From: Actinomycetales bacterium
GTDB taxonomy: Bacteria > Actinomycetota > Actinomycetes > Actinomycetales > Actinomycetaceae
Direction of reading: 5' to 3'
Length of the DNA stretch: 15,510 nucleotides
NCBI GenBank assembly: GCA_022838965.1
Contig: JALHDK010000019.1
Location: 6,851-22,360 of the forward strand
Made by a program: the position numbers and the translations under genes. Below are positions 7,778 through 14,781 of this stretch, piece by piece. The notes beneath the pieces were generated by a model. It was not told the DNA's origin. It made no database searches and saw only the letters and a list, made by a program, of their open reading frames with translations. Positions within the stretch are counted from its first letter, which is position 1. Every line of letters begins with the position of its first letter.

Positions 7778-9106
7778 TCAACGCGCCACGGGACGACGCG
7801 CGGTGGTGGCTGGACCGTCCGCCTCGGAGACCGTCACCCGAACGCGTCTGATGCGCCTCCTGTCGACGTCAACCACCGTGAAGGTGTGCCCGAGAGCCTC
7901 GACGGTGTCGCCCGGCCGGGCGAGCCGGCCGAGCCGGGACATCACGAAACCCGCCACCGTCTGGTAACTGCCATCGTCCGGGAGCGGGATCCCGGTCAGC
8001 TGGGCGAACTCCTGGACGATGAGGCCGCCGTCGACCTCGAAGACGCCGCCCACGGGACTGATCGCGTCCTCGGGCTGCCGCGAGATGTCGTACTCGTCGT
8101 AGATCTCGCCGACGACCTCCTCGAGCAGATCCTCGAGCGTGACGATGCCGTCGGTCCCGCCGTACTCGTCGACGACGAGCGCGATCTGCTGGCCGGACCG
8201 GCGCATCTGTGCCAGTGCACGCAGGACGTGCACCGTCCCCGGGAATCGGAGGATCGGCCGGACGAGCTCTCCGACCGTGACGCGGTCGCGGTCGGAGACG
8301 AGCAGCATGTCCCGGATGTGGACGAATCCGACGATGTCGTCGAAGTCCTCGCCGTGGACGGGGTACCTGCTGTGCGGCAGCCCGCCCACTGTCGGCAGGG
8401 CCTCGGTGACCGTCGCGACCGCTGCCAGGAAGTTGACCTGGAGGCGCGGACGCATGACCTCGACGACGGTTCGTTCCGCGGCGTCGAAGACATCCTGCAG
8501 GATGCGGCGGTGGCCCTCGGTGATCGCATCGCTCATGGTGACCATCGTGCGGATCTCCTCGACGGACACGGCCTCCGTGTGCGCGTGCGGATCGCCGCCG
8601 AGGACCCGCACCACCACGTTGGTCGATTGGGAGAGGAGCCAGATCACCGGGCGCATGAGCTGGGCGAACGCGTTGAGGGACGGTGCCACGACCCGGGTGA
8701 TGCCGGCCGCGTTCTGCATGGCGAGGCGCTTGGGCGCCAGTTCGCCCAGGACGAGTGACAGGTACGCGATCAGGAGGGTCATCGCCACCAGCGCGACGGC
8801 GGGGCCGGCGCTCTCGGGGACGCCGAGGCTCGTGATCCAGGGCACGAGATCGGGAGCGATGGTCGAGGCCCCGTAGGCCGAGGAGAAGAAGCCGGCAACG
8901 GTGACGCCGATCTGGACCGCCGCGAGGAAGCGGTTGGGGTTGCGCACGAGGCGGGCGATCCGCTGGCTGCGGGGACCGCCCGCCTCGAACTGGCGGATCT
9001 GGCTCTCCCGCAGGTTGACGATGGCCATCTCGGTTCCGGCGAACAGTCCTCCGATGAGCACGAACAGCAGCACCAGCAGGAAGTTGAGCAGCGTGTCGAG
9101 GCTCAT
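7778..9106 (-). CDS. CNNM / CorC-HlyC family membrane protein (hemolysin-like)
   Basis: 442-residue protein of the CNNM (DUF21) family. N-terminal transmembrane domain: helix [25 protein letters not shown], further helices to about residue 160, and the conserved [10 protein letters not shown]. Two CBS domains lie at about 200-330 ([44 protein letters not shown]). A CorC_HlyC domain follows (about 345-430; [17 protein letters not shown]). Family members are linked to Mg or Co efflux or resistance; 'hemolysin' is a historical label. ATG 9106 is chosen because it starts directly at the first helix and lies 7-8 bases after a TACTCT -10 box, so the mRNA may be leaderless. Longer in-frame starts up to 9226 would run through the prfB promoter and add residues without family similarity. 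Confidence 0.93.
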   Translation of the reverse strand: MSLDTLLNFLLVLLFVLIGGLFAGTEMAIVNLRESQIRQFEAGGPRSQRIARLVRNPNRFLAAVQIGVTVAGFFSSAYGASTIAPDLVPWITSLGVPESAGPAVALVAMTLLIAYLSLVLGELAPKRLAMQNAAGITRVVAPSLNAFAQLMRPVIWLLSQSTNVVVRVLGGDPHAHTEAVSVEEIRTMVTMSDAITEGHRRILQDVFDAAERTVVEVMRPRLQVNFLAAVATVTEALPTVGGLPHSRYPVHGEDFDDIVGFVHIRDMLLVSDRDRVTVGELVRPILRFPGTVHVLRALAQMRRSGQQIALVVDEYGGTDGIVTLEDLLEEVVGEIYDEYDISRQPEDAISPVGGVFEVDGGLIVQEFAQLTGIPLPDDGSYQTVAGFVMSRLGRLARPGDTVEALGHTFTVVDVDRRRIRRVRVTVSEADGPATTARRPVAR

Positions 9107-9113
9107 GCCCCTC

Positions 9114-9119
9114 AGAGTA
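9114..9119 (-). promoter_or_regulatory. Candidate -10 box of the CNNM gene
   Basis: TACTCT on the minus strand. The predicted transcription start falls on or within two bases of the ATG at 9106. GAGGGG between box and ATG is too close to act as a normal ribosome binding site, so a leaderless mRNA is likely. No clear -35. Confidence 0.4.
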
Positions 9120-9168
9120 GCGAGCGGCCCCGTCTCCACCGGGGCGGGGGAGGCAGGCCGCCATCGCC

Positions 9169-9174
9169 TACTCT
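9169..9174 (+). promoter_or_regulatory. Candidate -10 box of prfB
   Basis: TACTCT, the same hexamer as in front of the divergent gene. Transcription would start at about 9180-9183. The GTG at 9183 would then be a leaderless start, and the ATG at 9177 would lie upstream of the transcript. This is the reason for choosing 9183 as the start of prfB. Confidence 0.4.
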
Positions 9175-9182
9175 TGATGATC

Positions 9183-10301
9183 GTGGCCATCGACTTCCCT
9201 GCTGCTCTTGACCAGCTCCGCACCACCTACGCCTCGATCCGCGCGGTGACGAATCCGGCGCTCCTCGAACGGCGGATCGCCGAGCTCAGCGAGAAGGCGG
9301 CGGCACCGGATCTGTGGAACGACCCTGAGGCCGCCCAGGCGGTGACCTCGCAGCTCTCGCACGCCCAGAGCGAGCTCGAGCGCATCAACCGCATGGGACG
9401 GCGCATCGAGGACCTTGAGACTCTCGTGGAGATGGCGGTGGAGGAGGACGACGCGGAGACCCTCGCGGAGGCCGAGCGCGAGCTCGCGGCCCTCCGGAAG
9501 GATCTCGGCGAGATGGAGGTGCGGACACTGTTGTCCGGGAAGTACGACGAGCGGGCCGCCGTCGTGACGATCCGGTCCGGCGCCGGGGGTGTCGACGCTG
9601 CGGACTGGGCGGAGATGCTGCTGCGGATGTATCTCCGCTGGGCGGAGCGACACGGCTATCGCACCAAGGTGCTCGACACCTCCTATGCCGAGGAGGCGGG
9701 CATCAAGTCGGCAACCTTCGAGGTGGATGCCCCGTACGCCTACGGCACCCTCTCCGTGGAGGCCGGAACACACCGTCTGGTGCGCATCTCCCCGTTCGAC
9801 AACCAGGGACGGCGCCAGACATCCTTCGCTGCTGTCGAGGTGATACCGCTGATCGAGCAGACAGACCACATCGAGATCCCTGAGAGCGAGATCCGGGTGG
9901 ACGTCTTCCGGTCGTCGGGTCCCGGAGGCCAGTCGGTCAACACCACCGACTCCGCCGTGCGCCTCACCCACCTCCCTACGGGGATCGTCGTCTCGATGCA
10001 GAACGAGAAGTCCCAGCTCCAGAACCGGGCCGCCGCCCTCCGGGTGCTGCAGTCCCGGCTCCTCCTCCTGCGGCAGGAGCAGGAGCAGGCCGAGAAGAGG
10101 GCTCTCGCCGGAGACGTCAAGGCGTCATGGGGAGACCAGATGCGCTCCTATGTGCTGCACCCCTATCAGATGGTCAAGGACCTGCGGACCGAGTACGAGG
10201 TGGGGAACACCAGCGCGGTCTTCGACGGGGACATCGACGGCTTCATCGACGCCGGCATCCGCTGGCGGCGCCAACGTCAACAGGAGGCGGCGGAGGGGTG
10301 A
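9183..10301 (+). CDS. prfB: Peptide chain release factor 2
   Basis: Class I release factor RF2, 372 residues; it ends translation at UGA and UAA. The SPF recognition tripeptide is at 203-205 ([14 protein letters not shown]) and the catalytic GGQ at 248-250 ([23 protein letters not shown]), the same spacing as in other RF2 proteins. The N-terminus is the usual helical domain ([14 protein letters not shown]). There is no CTTTGA-type programmed frameshift near codon 25; the frame is continuous, as in other actinobacteria. GTG 9183 ([12 protein letters not shown]) is preferred; ATG 9177 would add two residues. Many of the genes here, including this one, end in TGA, the codon RF2 reads. A 130-bp gap follows before ftsE. 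Confidence 0.97.
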   Translation: MAIDFPAALDQLRTTYASIRAVTNPALLERRIAELSEKAAAPDLWNDPEAAQAVTSQLSHAQSELERINRMGRRIEDLETLVEMAVEEDDAETLAEAERELAALRKDLGEMEVRTLLSGKYDERAAVVTIRSGAGGVDAADWAEMLLRMYLRWAERHGYRTKVLDTSYAEEAGIKSATFEVDAPYAYGTLSVEAGTHRLVRISPFDNQGRRQTSFAAVEVIPLIEQTDHIEIPESEIRVDVFRSSGPGGQSVNTTDSAVRLTHLPTGIVVSMQNEKSQLQNRAAALRVLQSRLLLLRQEQEQAEKRALAGDVKASWGDQMRSYVLHPYQMVKDLRTEYEVGNTSAVFDGDIDGFIDAGIRWRRQRQQEAAEG

Positions 10302-10359
10302 TCGAGGCGCCGGGGTCGTCCAGCCTGTGCGACTCGCCCAGGTGAGTCTGAAACATCAG

Positions 10360-10380
10360 CCTGAACAACAGGTTTAGACT
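10360..10380 (+). promoter_or_regulatory. Candidate ftsE promoter with small dyad
   Basis: TAGACT at 10375-10380 fits the TANNNT -10 pattern about 52 bases before the ftsE GTG. Just upstream CCTG-AACAA-CAGG (10360-10372) is a short inverted repeat that could be an operator or chance. No standard -35 at 17 bases. Confidence 0.35.
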
Positions 10381-10431
10381 CCTACGTGGGGGGACTCCGC
10401 TCTCCGACCAGACCCCGGCAGGACAGGCAGC

Positions 10432-11121
10432 GTGATCCGATTCGAGAACGTCTCCAAGGTATATGCGCGCGGTGCGCGCCCCGCCCTCGACGAGGTGACG
10501 GTCGATGTCGCTCGCGGTGAGTTCGTGTTTCTGGTCGGTGCGTCGGGTTCCGGGAAGTCCACCTTTCTCCGGCTGGTCCTCCGCGAGGAGAGACCGACGT
10601 CCGGTCACGTCTTCGCCCTCGGCCGTGATCTTTCCACGGTGTCGTCCTGGAAGGTGCCCTACCTGCGCCGCAAGATCGGTGTGGTCTTCCAGGACTTCCG
10701 GCTTCTGCCGAACAAGACGGTGTTCGAGAACGTGGCGATCGCACTGCAGGTGATCGGCAAACCCCGTCACCACATCCAGACGACCGTGCCCGAGGTGCTC
10801 GAACTCGTGGGGCTGGAGGGCAAGGAGCGCCGTCTTCCCCATGAACTGTCGGGTGGGGAGCAACAGCGCGTGGCGATCGCGCGCGCCTTTGTCAACCGGC
10901 CGGCGATTCTGCTCGCGGACGAGCCAACGGGCAATCTGGACCCCAGAACGTCCGTGGGCATCATGCGGCTCCTGGACCGCATCAACCGTACGGGTACCAC
11001 GATCGTGATGGCGTCGCATGACGACGAGATCGTGGACCAGATGCGCAAGCGTGTGATCGAACTCGTGGACGGGATGGTCGTGCGCGATCAGGATCGTGGC
11101 GTCTACGGGGCGGCGAGGTAG
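10432..11121 (+). CDS. ftsE: Cell division ATP-binding protein FtsE
   Basis: ABC-transporter-type ATPase of 229 residues. Walker [10 protein letters not shown] (residues 36-44), Q-loop VVFQDFRLL, signature LSGGEQQ (about 139-145), Walker [13 protein letters not shown] and switch His in MASHDDEIV are all intact. FtsE binds FtsX at the division site and uses ATP to activate a periplasmic/extracytoplasmic wall hydrolase rather than to transport. GTG 10432 is the start, with a weak GGACAGG upstream. ftsX starts two bases after its stop, and the third gene of the unit encodes the likely partner hydrolase. Confidence 0.97.
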   Translation: MIRFENVSKVYARGARPALDEVTVDVARGEFVFLVGASGSGKSTFLRLVLREERPTSGHVFALGRDLSTVSSWKVPYLRRKIGVVFQDFRLLPNKTVFENVAIALQVIGKPRHHIQTTVPEVLELVGLEGKERRLPHELSGGEQQRVAIARAFVNRPAILLADEPTGNLDPRTSVGIMRLLDRINRTGTTIVMASHDDEIVDQMRKRVIELVDGMVVRDQDRGVYGAAR

Positions 11122-11123
11122 CC

Positions 11124-12035
11124 ATGCGGTGGCAGTTCGTCCTCTCCCACGTGGGTTCCGGCTTGCGCCGCAATCTGGCCATGGCTGTCGCCGTCATCAT
11201 CGTCACGTTCGTCTCGTTGGCCTTCGTCGGAGCGGCAGCCCTCCTCCAGTTCCAGGTGGCCCGGATGAAGGGCGAGTGGTACGACAGGGTCGAGGTGGCG
11301 GTCTTCATGTGCCCCGGTGGGTCGGCTGAGCCGACCTGCGCTGCCGGAGCGGTGACGGACCAGCAGCTTGCGGATGTCCGGAGCACCCTGGAATCCGCGG
11401 ACCTCGCGGAGTACGTGGAACAGGTCTACCTCGAGACCCCCGAGCAGGCGTACGCGAACCTGCGCCAGATCGCCAACTCCCCGTGGCTCGAGTCCGTCAC
11501 CCCCGACCAGATGCAGTACTCCTATCGCGTCAAACTGGTCGACCCTGAGCAGTATCAGGTCATCGCCGACGAACTCACGGGCGCTGCTGGAGTCGAACGT
11601 GTCGTCGATCAGCGGGAGACCCTCGAACCGCTCTTCACCATCCTCAACAGGGCAACCGCACTCGCGATGGGGTTGGGTCTGGTGATGGTGGTGGCGGCGG
11701 TTCTCCTCATCACGACAACCATTCGGCTCTCCGCCATGAGCAGACAGCGGGAAACGTCGATCATGCGCTTGGTGGGCGCGTCGAACATGTTCATCCAGTT
11801 GCCCTTCATGCTCGAGGGCGCCCTCGCCGCGCTCACCGGAGCGCTCCTCGCCGGCGTCGGGCTCTGGGTCGGAGTCCGCTACCTGGTGGAGGGCTGGCTG
11901 GCTGAGGGTGCCCCGATGATCAGTTTCGTCACCACTGCGGATGTGATGATCATCACGCCGTTCCTTCTGCTGGCCGCGATCCTGTTGGCTGGCATCTCCT
12001 CGCTCGTGACACTGGGACGCTACACGAAGGTGTGA
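11124..12035 (+). CDS. ftsX: Cell division permease-like protein FtsX
   Basis: 303 residues with the FtsX layout: one N-terminal helix (MAVAVIIVTFVSLAFVGAAAL, about 15-36), an extracytoplasmic domain of about 130 residues, then three helices (about 184-207, 229-254, 272-296) forming the FtsX/MacB permease domain with the conserved TTTIRLSAMSRQRETSIMRLVGAS linker split between them. The extracellular domain begins with a Cys pair (MCPGGSAEPTC) that probably forms a disulphide. GAGG precedes ATG 11124 by six bases. Its TGA overlaps a possible GTG start of the peptidase gene. Expected to pass FtsE ATP cycles to the secreted coiled-coil peptidase. Confidence 0.97.
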   Translation: MRWQFVLSHVGSGLRRNLAMAVAVIIVTFVSLAFVGAAALLQFQVARMKGEWYDRVEVAVFMCPGGSAEPTCAAGAVTDQQLADVRSTLESADLAEYVEQVYLETPEQAYANLRQIANSPWLESVTPDQMQYSYRVKLVDPEQYQVIADELTGAAGVERVVDQRETLEPLFTILNRATALAMGLGLVMVVAAVLLITTTIRLSAMSRQRETSIMRLVGASNMFIQLPFMLEGALAALTGALLAGVGLWVGVRYLVEGWLAEGAPMISFVTTADVMIITPFLLLAAILLAGISSLVTLGRYTKV

Positions 12036-12040
12036 ACAGA

Positions 12041-13414
12041 ATGCGACGACGCACAGTTCTCCTGGCTGCCCTACTCACCGTGTCCTCCCTCCACGCCGTG
12101 GCCGCCAGTGCGGACGAGCGGGAAGACCTTGTCCGGCAACAGCAGCAGAACCGTGAGCTCCTCGAGGACCTTCGTGCTCATCTGGAGGGCACCGAGGTGG
12201 AACTCCAGAACACCTACGTGGCGCTCGAGGCGACCAGGCAGCAGCTGCCCATCGCCGAAACCGAGGTGCGGTTGGCCGAGGAGGCGCTCGCCGCCGCCGA
12301 ACGTGTGCAGCAGCAGACCGCGGACCGGCTGGCGGTCGCCGAGACTGAACTCGCCGAGCTTGGCCGAACGATCGCCACAGCCCAGGAGCGGGCCCTGCGG
12401 TCACGGGAGGCTCTCGGAGAACTCGCGCGGGCCACCTATCGCAACGGAACGACCCTCAGCACGATGTCCCTCGTGGTCGGCGCAAGCAGGAGCAGTGACA
12501 TCGCCACCCGCATCTCCGCGGTGGACTCGGCGGTGCGTGCGCAGACCGCCGTGCTGGCGGAGATGAGTGAGCTCGAGGCGACTGCCCGCAACGCCCAGGA
12601 GCGCCAGTCGGCGGTCAGGGAACGGGTGGCGGAGTTGAAGCGGCAGGCGGATGAGGCCGTTGTCGAGGCGGATGCCGCGCGTGACGCCGCTGCGGCGAAG
12701 CGTGCGGAACTTGTGGCCCTGCGGGCGCGGCAGGAGGAGCTGGCGGTGGAACTTGAAGGCAGGCGCGATCAGATCGCGGCGCAACAGGACCAGATCCAGC
12801 AGGCAAACGCGCAGCTCGCCGCCGAGATCGCGAGGATCGACGAGGAGAACCGGCGTCGCGCAGAGGAGGAACGTCGGCGGCAGGAGGAGCTGCGGCGTCA
12901 GGAACTGGAGGCCCAGCGACTCGCGGAGGAGAAGACGGCCGCTGGAGGGGGGACGGACACCTCCCGCTCTGAGCCCAACCGCGCCCCGGCGGCGCCGGCC
13001 ACGCTGCTGGGTACGCCCGTGCCAGCTCCGCTGTACGTCACGTCTCCGTATGGCTACCGTGTCTACCCCATCACGTCAGGATGGTTCTTCCACCCTGGCG
13101 TGGACCTGCGCTCCGCGTGTGGGAACTCCCAGTACGCCGCCGCCGCCGGCACCGTCGCAGCGGTGAAGCTCGAGGCCAACAACGGCACGCATGGAAACCA
13201 GGTGATCCTCAACCACGGGATGATCAACGGCAAGTCCTACGTCACGGTGTACAACCATCTGTCCGGGTTCGCCGTGTCCAAGGGACAGTCGGTGTCGAGG
13301 GGACAGGTGATCGGCTACACGGGTAGCACGGGCGCATCCACCGGATGCCACGTGCACTTCGAGGTGTGGGTCAACGGCGCCACCATTGACCCGATGGGGT
13401 TGCCCGGTTTCTGA
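12041..13414 (+). CDS. Secreted coiled-coil M23 (LytM) peptidase, likely FtsEX-activated
   Basis: 457 residues. A signal peptide (RRRTVLLAALLTVSSLHAVAASA, likely cut before DER) precedes a long coiled coil rich in Glu, Gln, Arg and Ala (about 25-295), a short Pro/Ala linker, and a C-terminal M23 domain (about 325-455). The zinc and catalytic residues are present: HPGVD (His351, Asp355) and HVH (His437, His439), so it should be an active endopeptidase cutting peptidoglycan cross-links. This build resembles EnvC/PcsB-type partners of FtsEX, but with an active domain; the adjacent genes support that pairing. ATG 12041 has GAAGG about ten bases upstream; GTG 12032, overlapping the ftsX stop as GTGA, is an alternative that adds three residues. 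Confidence 0.93.
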   Translation: MRRRTVLLAALLTVSSLHAVAASADEREDLVRQQQQNRELLEDLRAHLEGTEVELQNTYVALEATRQQLPIAETEVRLAEEALAAAERVQQQTADRLAVAETELAELGRTIATAQERALRSREALGELARATYRNGTTLSTMSLVVGASRSSDIATRISAVDSAVRAQTAVLAEMSELEATARNAQERQSAVRERVAELKRQADEAVVEADAARDAAAAKRAELVALRARQEELAVELEGRRDQIAAQQDQIQQANAQLAAEIARIDEENRRRAEEERRRQEELRRQELEAQRLAEEKTAAGGGTDTSRSEPNRAPAAPATLLGTPVPAPLYVTSPYGYRVYPITSGWFFHPGVDLRSACGNSQYAAAAGTVAAVKLEANNGTHGNQVILNHGMINGKSYVTVYNHLSGFAVSKGQSVSRGQVIGYTGSTGASTGCHVHFEVWVNGATIDPMGLPGF

Positions 13415-13468
13415 GAGAGCGGGCCACGAGCTGGCCTCGCGCGGACGGCCCCCCGGAGCGCTGTGACG

Positions 13469-13474
13469 TACCCT
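13469..13474 (+). promoter_or_regulatory. Candidate -10 box of smpB
   Basis: TACCCT in the 89-bp gap between the M23 peptidase gene and smpB, 30 bases before the smpB GTG. A strong ribosome binding site (GAGGAGA) at 13492-13498 follows. A weak GGCCA-CGAGC-TGGCC hairpin lies upstream at 13422-13436, without a T-run. This suggests smpB can be transcribed separately from the ftsEX unit. Confidence 0.35.
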
Positions 13475-13503
13475 TGAGTGTCTCGTGACGAGAGGAGAAC
13501 CGC

Positions 13504-14019
13504 GTGCGTGGGGACAAGCCCCGGAAGCCCACCGCCGCCGAGCGCGCGAAGGCAGCCGCCGATGCGAAGAAGGTTGTCGCCCGCAACAAGAGGGCCCTGC
13601 ACGACTACAGCATCGAGGAAACCTTCGAAGCAGGGCTCGTCCTCACAGGCACCGAGGTCAAGGCGTTGCGTGCCGGTCGTGCCAGCCTCACCGACGGATG
13701 GGTCGAGATCGCCGACGGCGAGGCGTGGCTCCACGGGGTCAACATTCCCGAGTACGCGCAAGGAACGTGGACGAATCACCTTCCCAAGCGCAAGCGGAAG
13801 CTGCTGCTGCACGGCTCCGAGATCGCGAAGTTGTGGCAGCGGACGCGGGAGCGGGGCCTGACGGTGGTTCCGCTGGAGCTCTACTTCGTGAACGGAAGGG
13901 CGAAGGTGGAGATCGCCCTGGCCCGAGGCAAGGCGGAGTGGGACAAGCGGGAGACGCTCAGGCGTCGGCAGGACGACCTGGAGGCGCGGCGGGCCATGCG
14001 CGAGGCGAACAAGCGTTGA
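13504..14019 (+). CDS. smpB: SsrA-binding protein SmpB
   Basis: 171-residue SmpB, which binds the tRNA-like domain of tmRNA and brings it to stalled ribosomes. Recognisable blocks are [52 protein letters not shown] and the basic C-terminal tail ([23 protein letters not shown]), which reaches into the decoding centre. The N-terminus is about 15 residues longer than the shortest homologues ([19 protein letters not shown]), rich in Lys and Ala. GTG 13504 has the ribosome binding site AGAGGAGA about six bases upstream. Its RNA partner, ssrA, follows 59 bases downstream. Confidence 0.97.
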   Translation: MRGDKPRKPTAAERAKAAADAKKVVARNKRALHDYSIEETFEAGLVLTGTEVKALRAGRASLTDGWVEIADGEAWLHGVNIPEYAQGTWTNHLPKRKRKLLLHGSEIAKLWQRTRERGLTVVPLELYFVNGRAKVEIALARGKAEWDKRETLRRRQDDLEARRAMREANKR

Positions 14020-14055
14020 CCGGGAATGAAGTGGCCGCGCCCCGCGTTGATCTCG

Positions 14056-14061
14056 TAGCAT
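14056..14061 (+). promoter_or_regulatory. Candidate -10 box of ssrA
   Basis: TAGCAT between smpB and ssrA. Transcription would begin near 14068, about 11 bases before the mature tmRNA 5' end, leaving a short leader for RNase P to remove. No convincing -35 at 17 bases. Confidence 0.45.
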
Positions 14062-14078
14062 GGTTCCACAACTCCACA

Positions 14079-14448
14079 GGGGATGATCGGTTTCGACGGT
14101 GATCGTCGAACCAGGGGAAGCGGGCCGAGGATGCGCAGTCATCTCGTCAACGCCCTGCGCAAACCAATAGGTGCCGAACAGAAGAGCACCGACTTCGCTC
14201 TCGCCGCCTAGGCGTTAGCAGGTCCGTCAGACCGGGAATGCTCCCGACCCGGATCCTGGCGTCGCCAAGGGAGCTCCCACTCGTGGTCCTCGTTGCCGGG
14301 ACCACGAGAACACCACATGGCAACTGGGCCCGGTCACCACTTCGTCTGCGAGGAGGGTGAGGGCCGAGAAACCCCGGTGCAGAATGCGCCCGGAGAAGCC
14401 CTGGTTCAATGTCATCGGACGCGGGTTCGATTCCCGCCATCTCCACCA
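14079..14448 (+). ncRNA. ssrA: Transfer-messenger RNA (tmRNA), tag AEQKSTDFALAA
   Basis: One-piece tmRNA of 370 nt. The 5' end GGGGATGATCGGTTTCGAC pairs with the 3' end: GGGGATG (14079-14085) with CATCTCC (14438-14444) forms a seven-pair acceptor stem with one G-U, then discriminator A and encoded CCA (14446-14448). The T-arm GCGGGTTCGATTCCCGC precedes it. The tag frame runs from GCC 14173 to TAG 14211 and encodes AEQKSTDFALAA. The ALAA end is the usual degron read by ClpXP-type proteases, and the whole tag resembles other actinobacterial tags. Works with SmpB encoded just upstream. Any open frame antisense to it is a shadow. Confidence 0.98.
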
Positions 14449-14452
14449 CATC

Positions 14453-14486
14453 AGCCCCGGGTCCTCGCAGATCCGGGGCTTTTCGT
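14453..14486 (+). terminator. Intrinsic terminator of ssrA
   Basis: AGCCCCGG (14453-14460) pairs perfectly with CCGGGGCT (14473-14480) around a 12-base loop, followed by TTTTCGTT. It begins five bases after the tmRNA CCA end and is the clearest rho-independent terminator in the window. Confidence 0.85.
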
Positions 14487-14623
14487 TGGAGTCGCGGCAG
14501 AGCCCCTCCTGTTCTCGCGGCTGAGCATGATCCGAACACCACAAGGAGGCGGCATCCGGGCCGGAATGACGTCGGGGTGAAGACCCGCTCCGTGCTCGAC
14601 GCTGTTGAACGCCGCGACCCGAC

Positions 14624-14647
14624 GGCGGCCCGGCCTTGTAGGCCGCC
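14624..14647. repeat. GGCGGCC / GGCCGCC inverted repeat
   Basis: Perfect seven-base arms (14624-14630 and 14641-14647) with a ten-base loop. No T-run follows on either side, so it is not a standard intrinsic terminator; it might be an RNA hairpin or a protein site. Confidence 0.5.
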
Positions 14648-14705
14648 TCTAGTCCGCAGCGGGTGTCGGAAGCGGCCCCGACCGCAGGCAGCGGACGGCG
14701 CAACG

Positions 14706-14738
14706 CCTATTGATTTCGACGTCGATAGGTGACACACT
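14706..14738 (+). promoter_or_regulatory. Candidate promoter with dyad operator before the metalloprotease gene
   Basis: TTGATT (14710-14715), a 17-base spacer and CACACT (14733-14738) make a plausible -35/-10 pair. The spacer contains the perfect ten-base palindrome TCGACGTCGA (14716-14725). A wider imperfect inverted repeat, CCTATTGA (14706-14713) and TCGATAGG (14722-14729), overlaps the -35 and most of the spacer. A protein bound there would block the promoter. The regulator is unknown. Confidence 0.45.
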
Positions 14739-14781
14739 CGCGGTCCTCGGCATCACACGGACTGGGGCTGGCGCGGTGACA

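Larger units (their letters stand above)
14487..14781. other. Non-coding stretch between ssrA terminator and metalloprotease gene
   Basis: About 295 bp without a supported gene. It holds an isolated AAGGAGG at 14543-14549 with no sensible reading frame behind it, a GGCGGCC/GGCCGCC inverted repeat, and a probable promoter with an overlapping dyad near 14706-14738. A short Arg/Pro-rich frame (14577-14732, about 51 codons) has no recognisable features. No integrase, tRNA or copy of the tmRNA 3' end is visible. Confidence 0.5.

Noticed and set aside
7721..8876. Long plus-strand open frames opposite the CNNM gene
   Set aside because: Shadows of a strong minus-strand family member; low-complexity translation (Asp/Val/Arg-rich) and no ribosome binding site.
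9183..9300. Programmed +1 frameshift in prfB
   Set aside because: No CTTTGA slippery site or in-frame TGA near codon 25; the frame is continuous.
9168..9971. 267-residue minus-strand frame opposite prfB
   Set aside because: Composition is a shadow of prfB, whose SPF and GGQ motifs are unambiguous.
10298..10345. 15-codon frame starting at GTG overlapping the prfB stop, with GGAGG upstream
   Set aside because: The GGAGG is part of the Gln-Glu-Ala-Ala-Glu codons of prfB. The peptide has no features; chance is the simplest explanation.
14147..14737. Minus-strand open frames containing MAGIEPAS and RWRESNPRP
   Set aside because: They are antisense to the tmRNA T-arm region. These peptides are well-known false translations opposite tRNA-like 3' ends.
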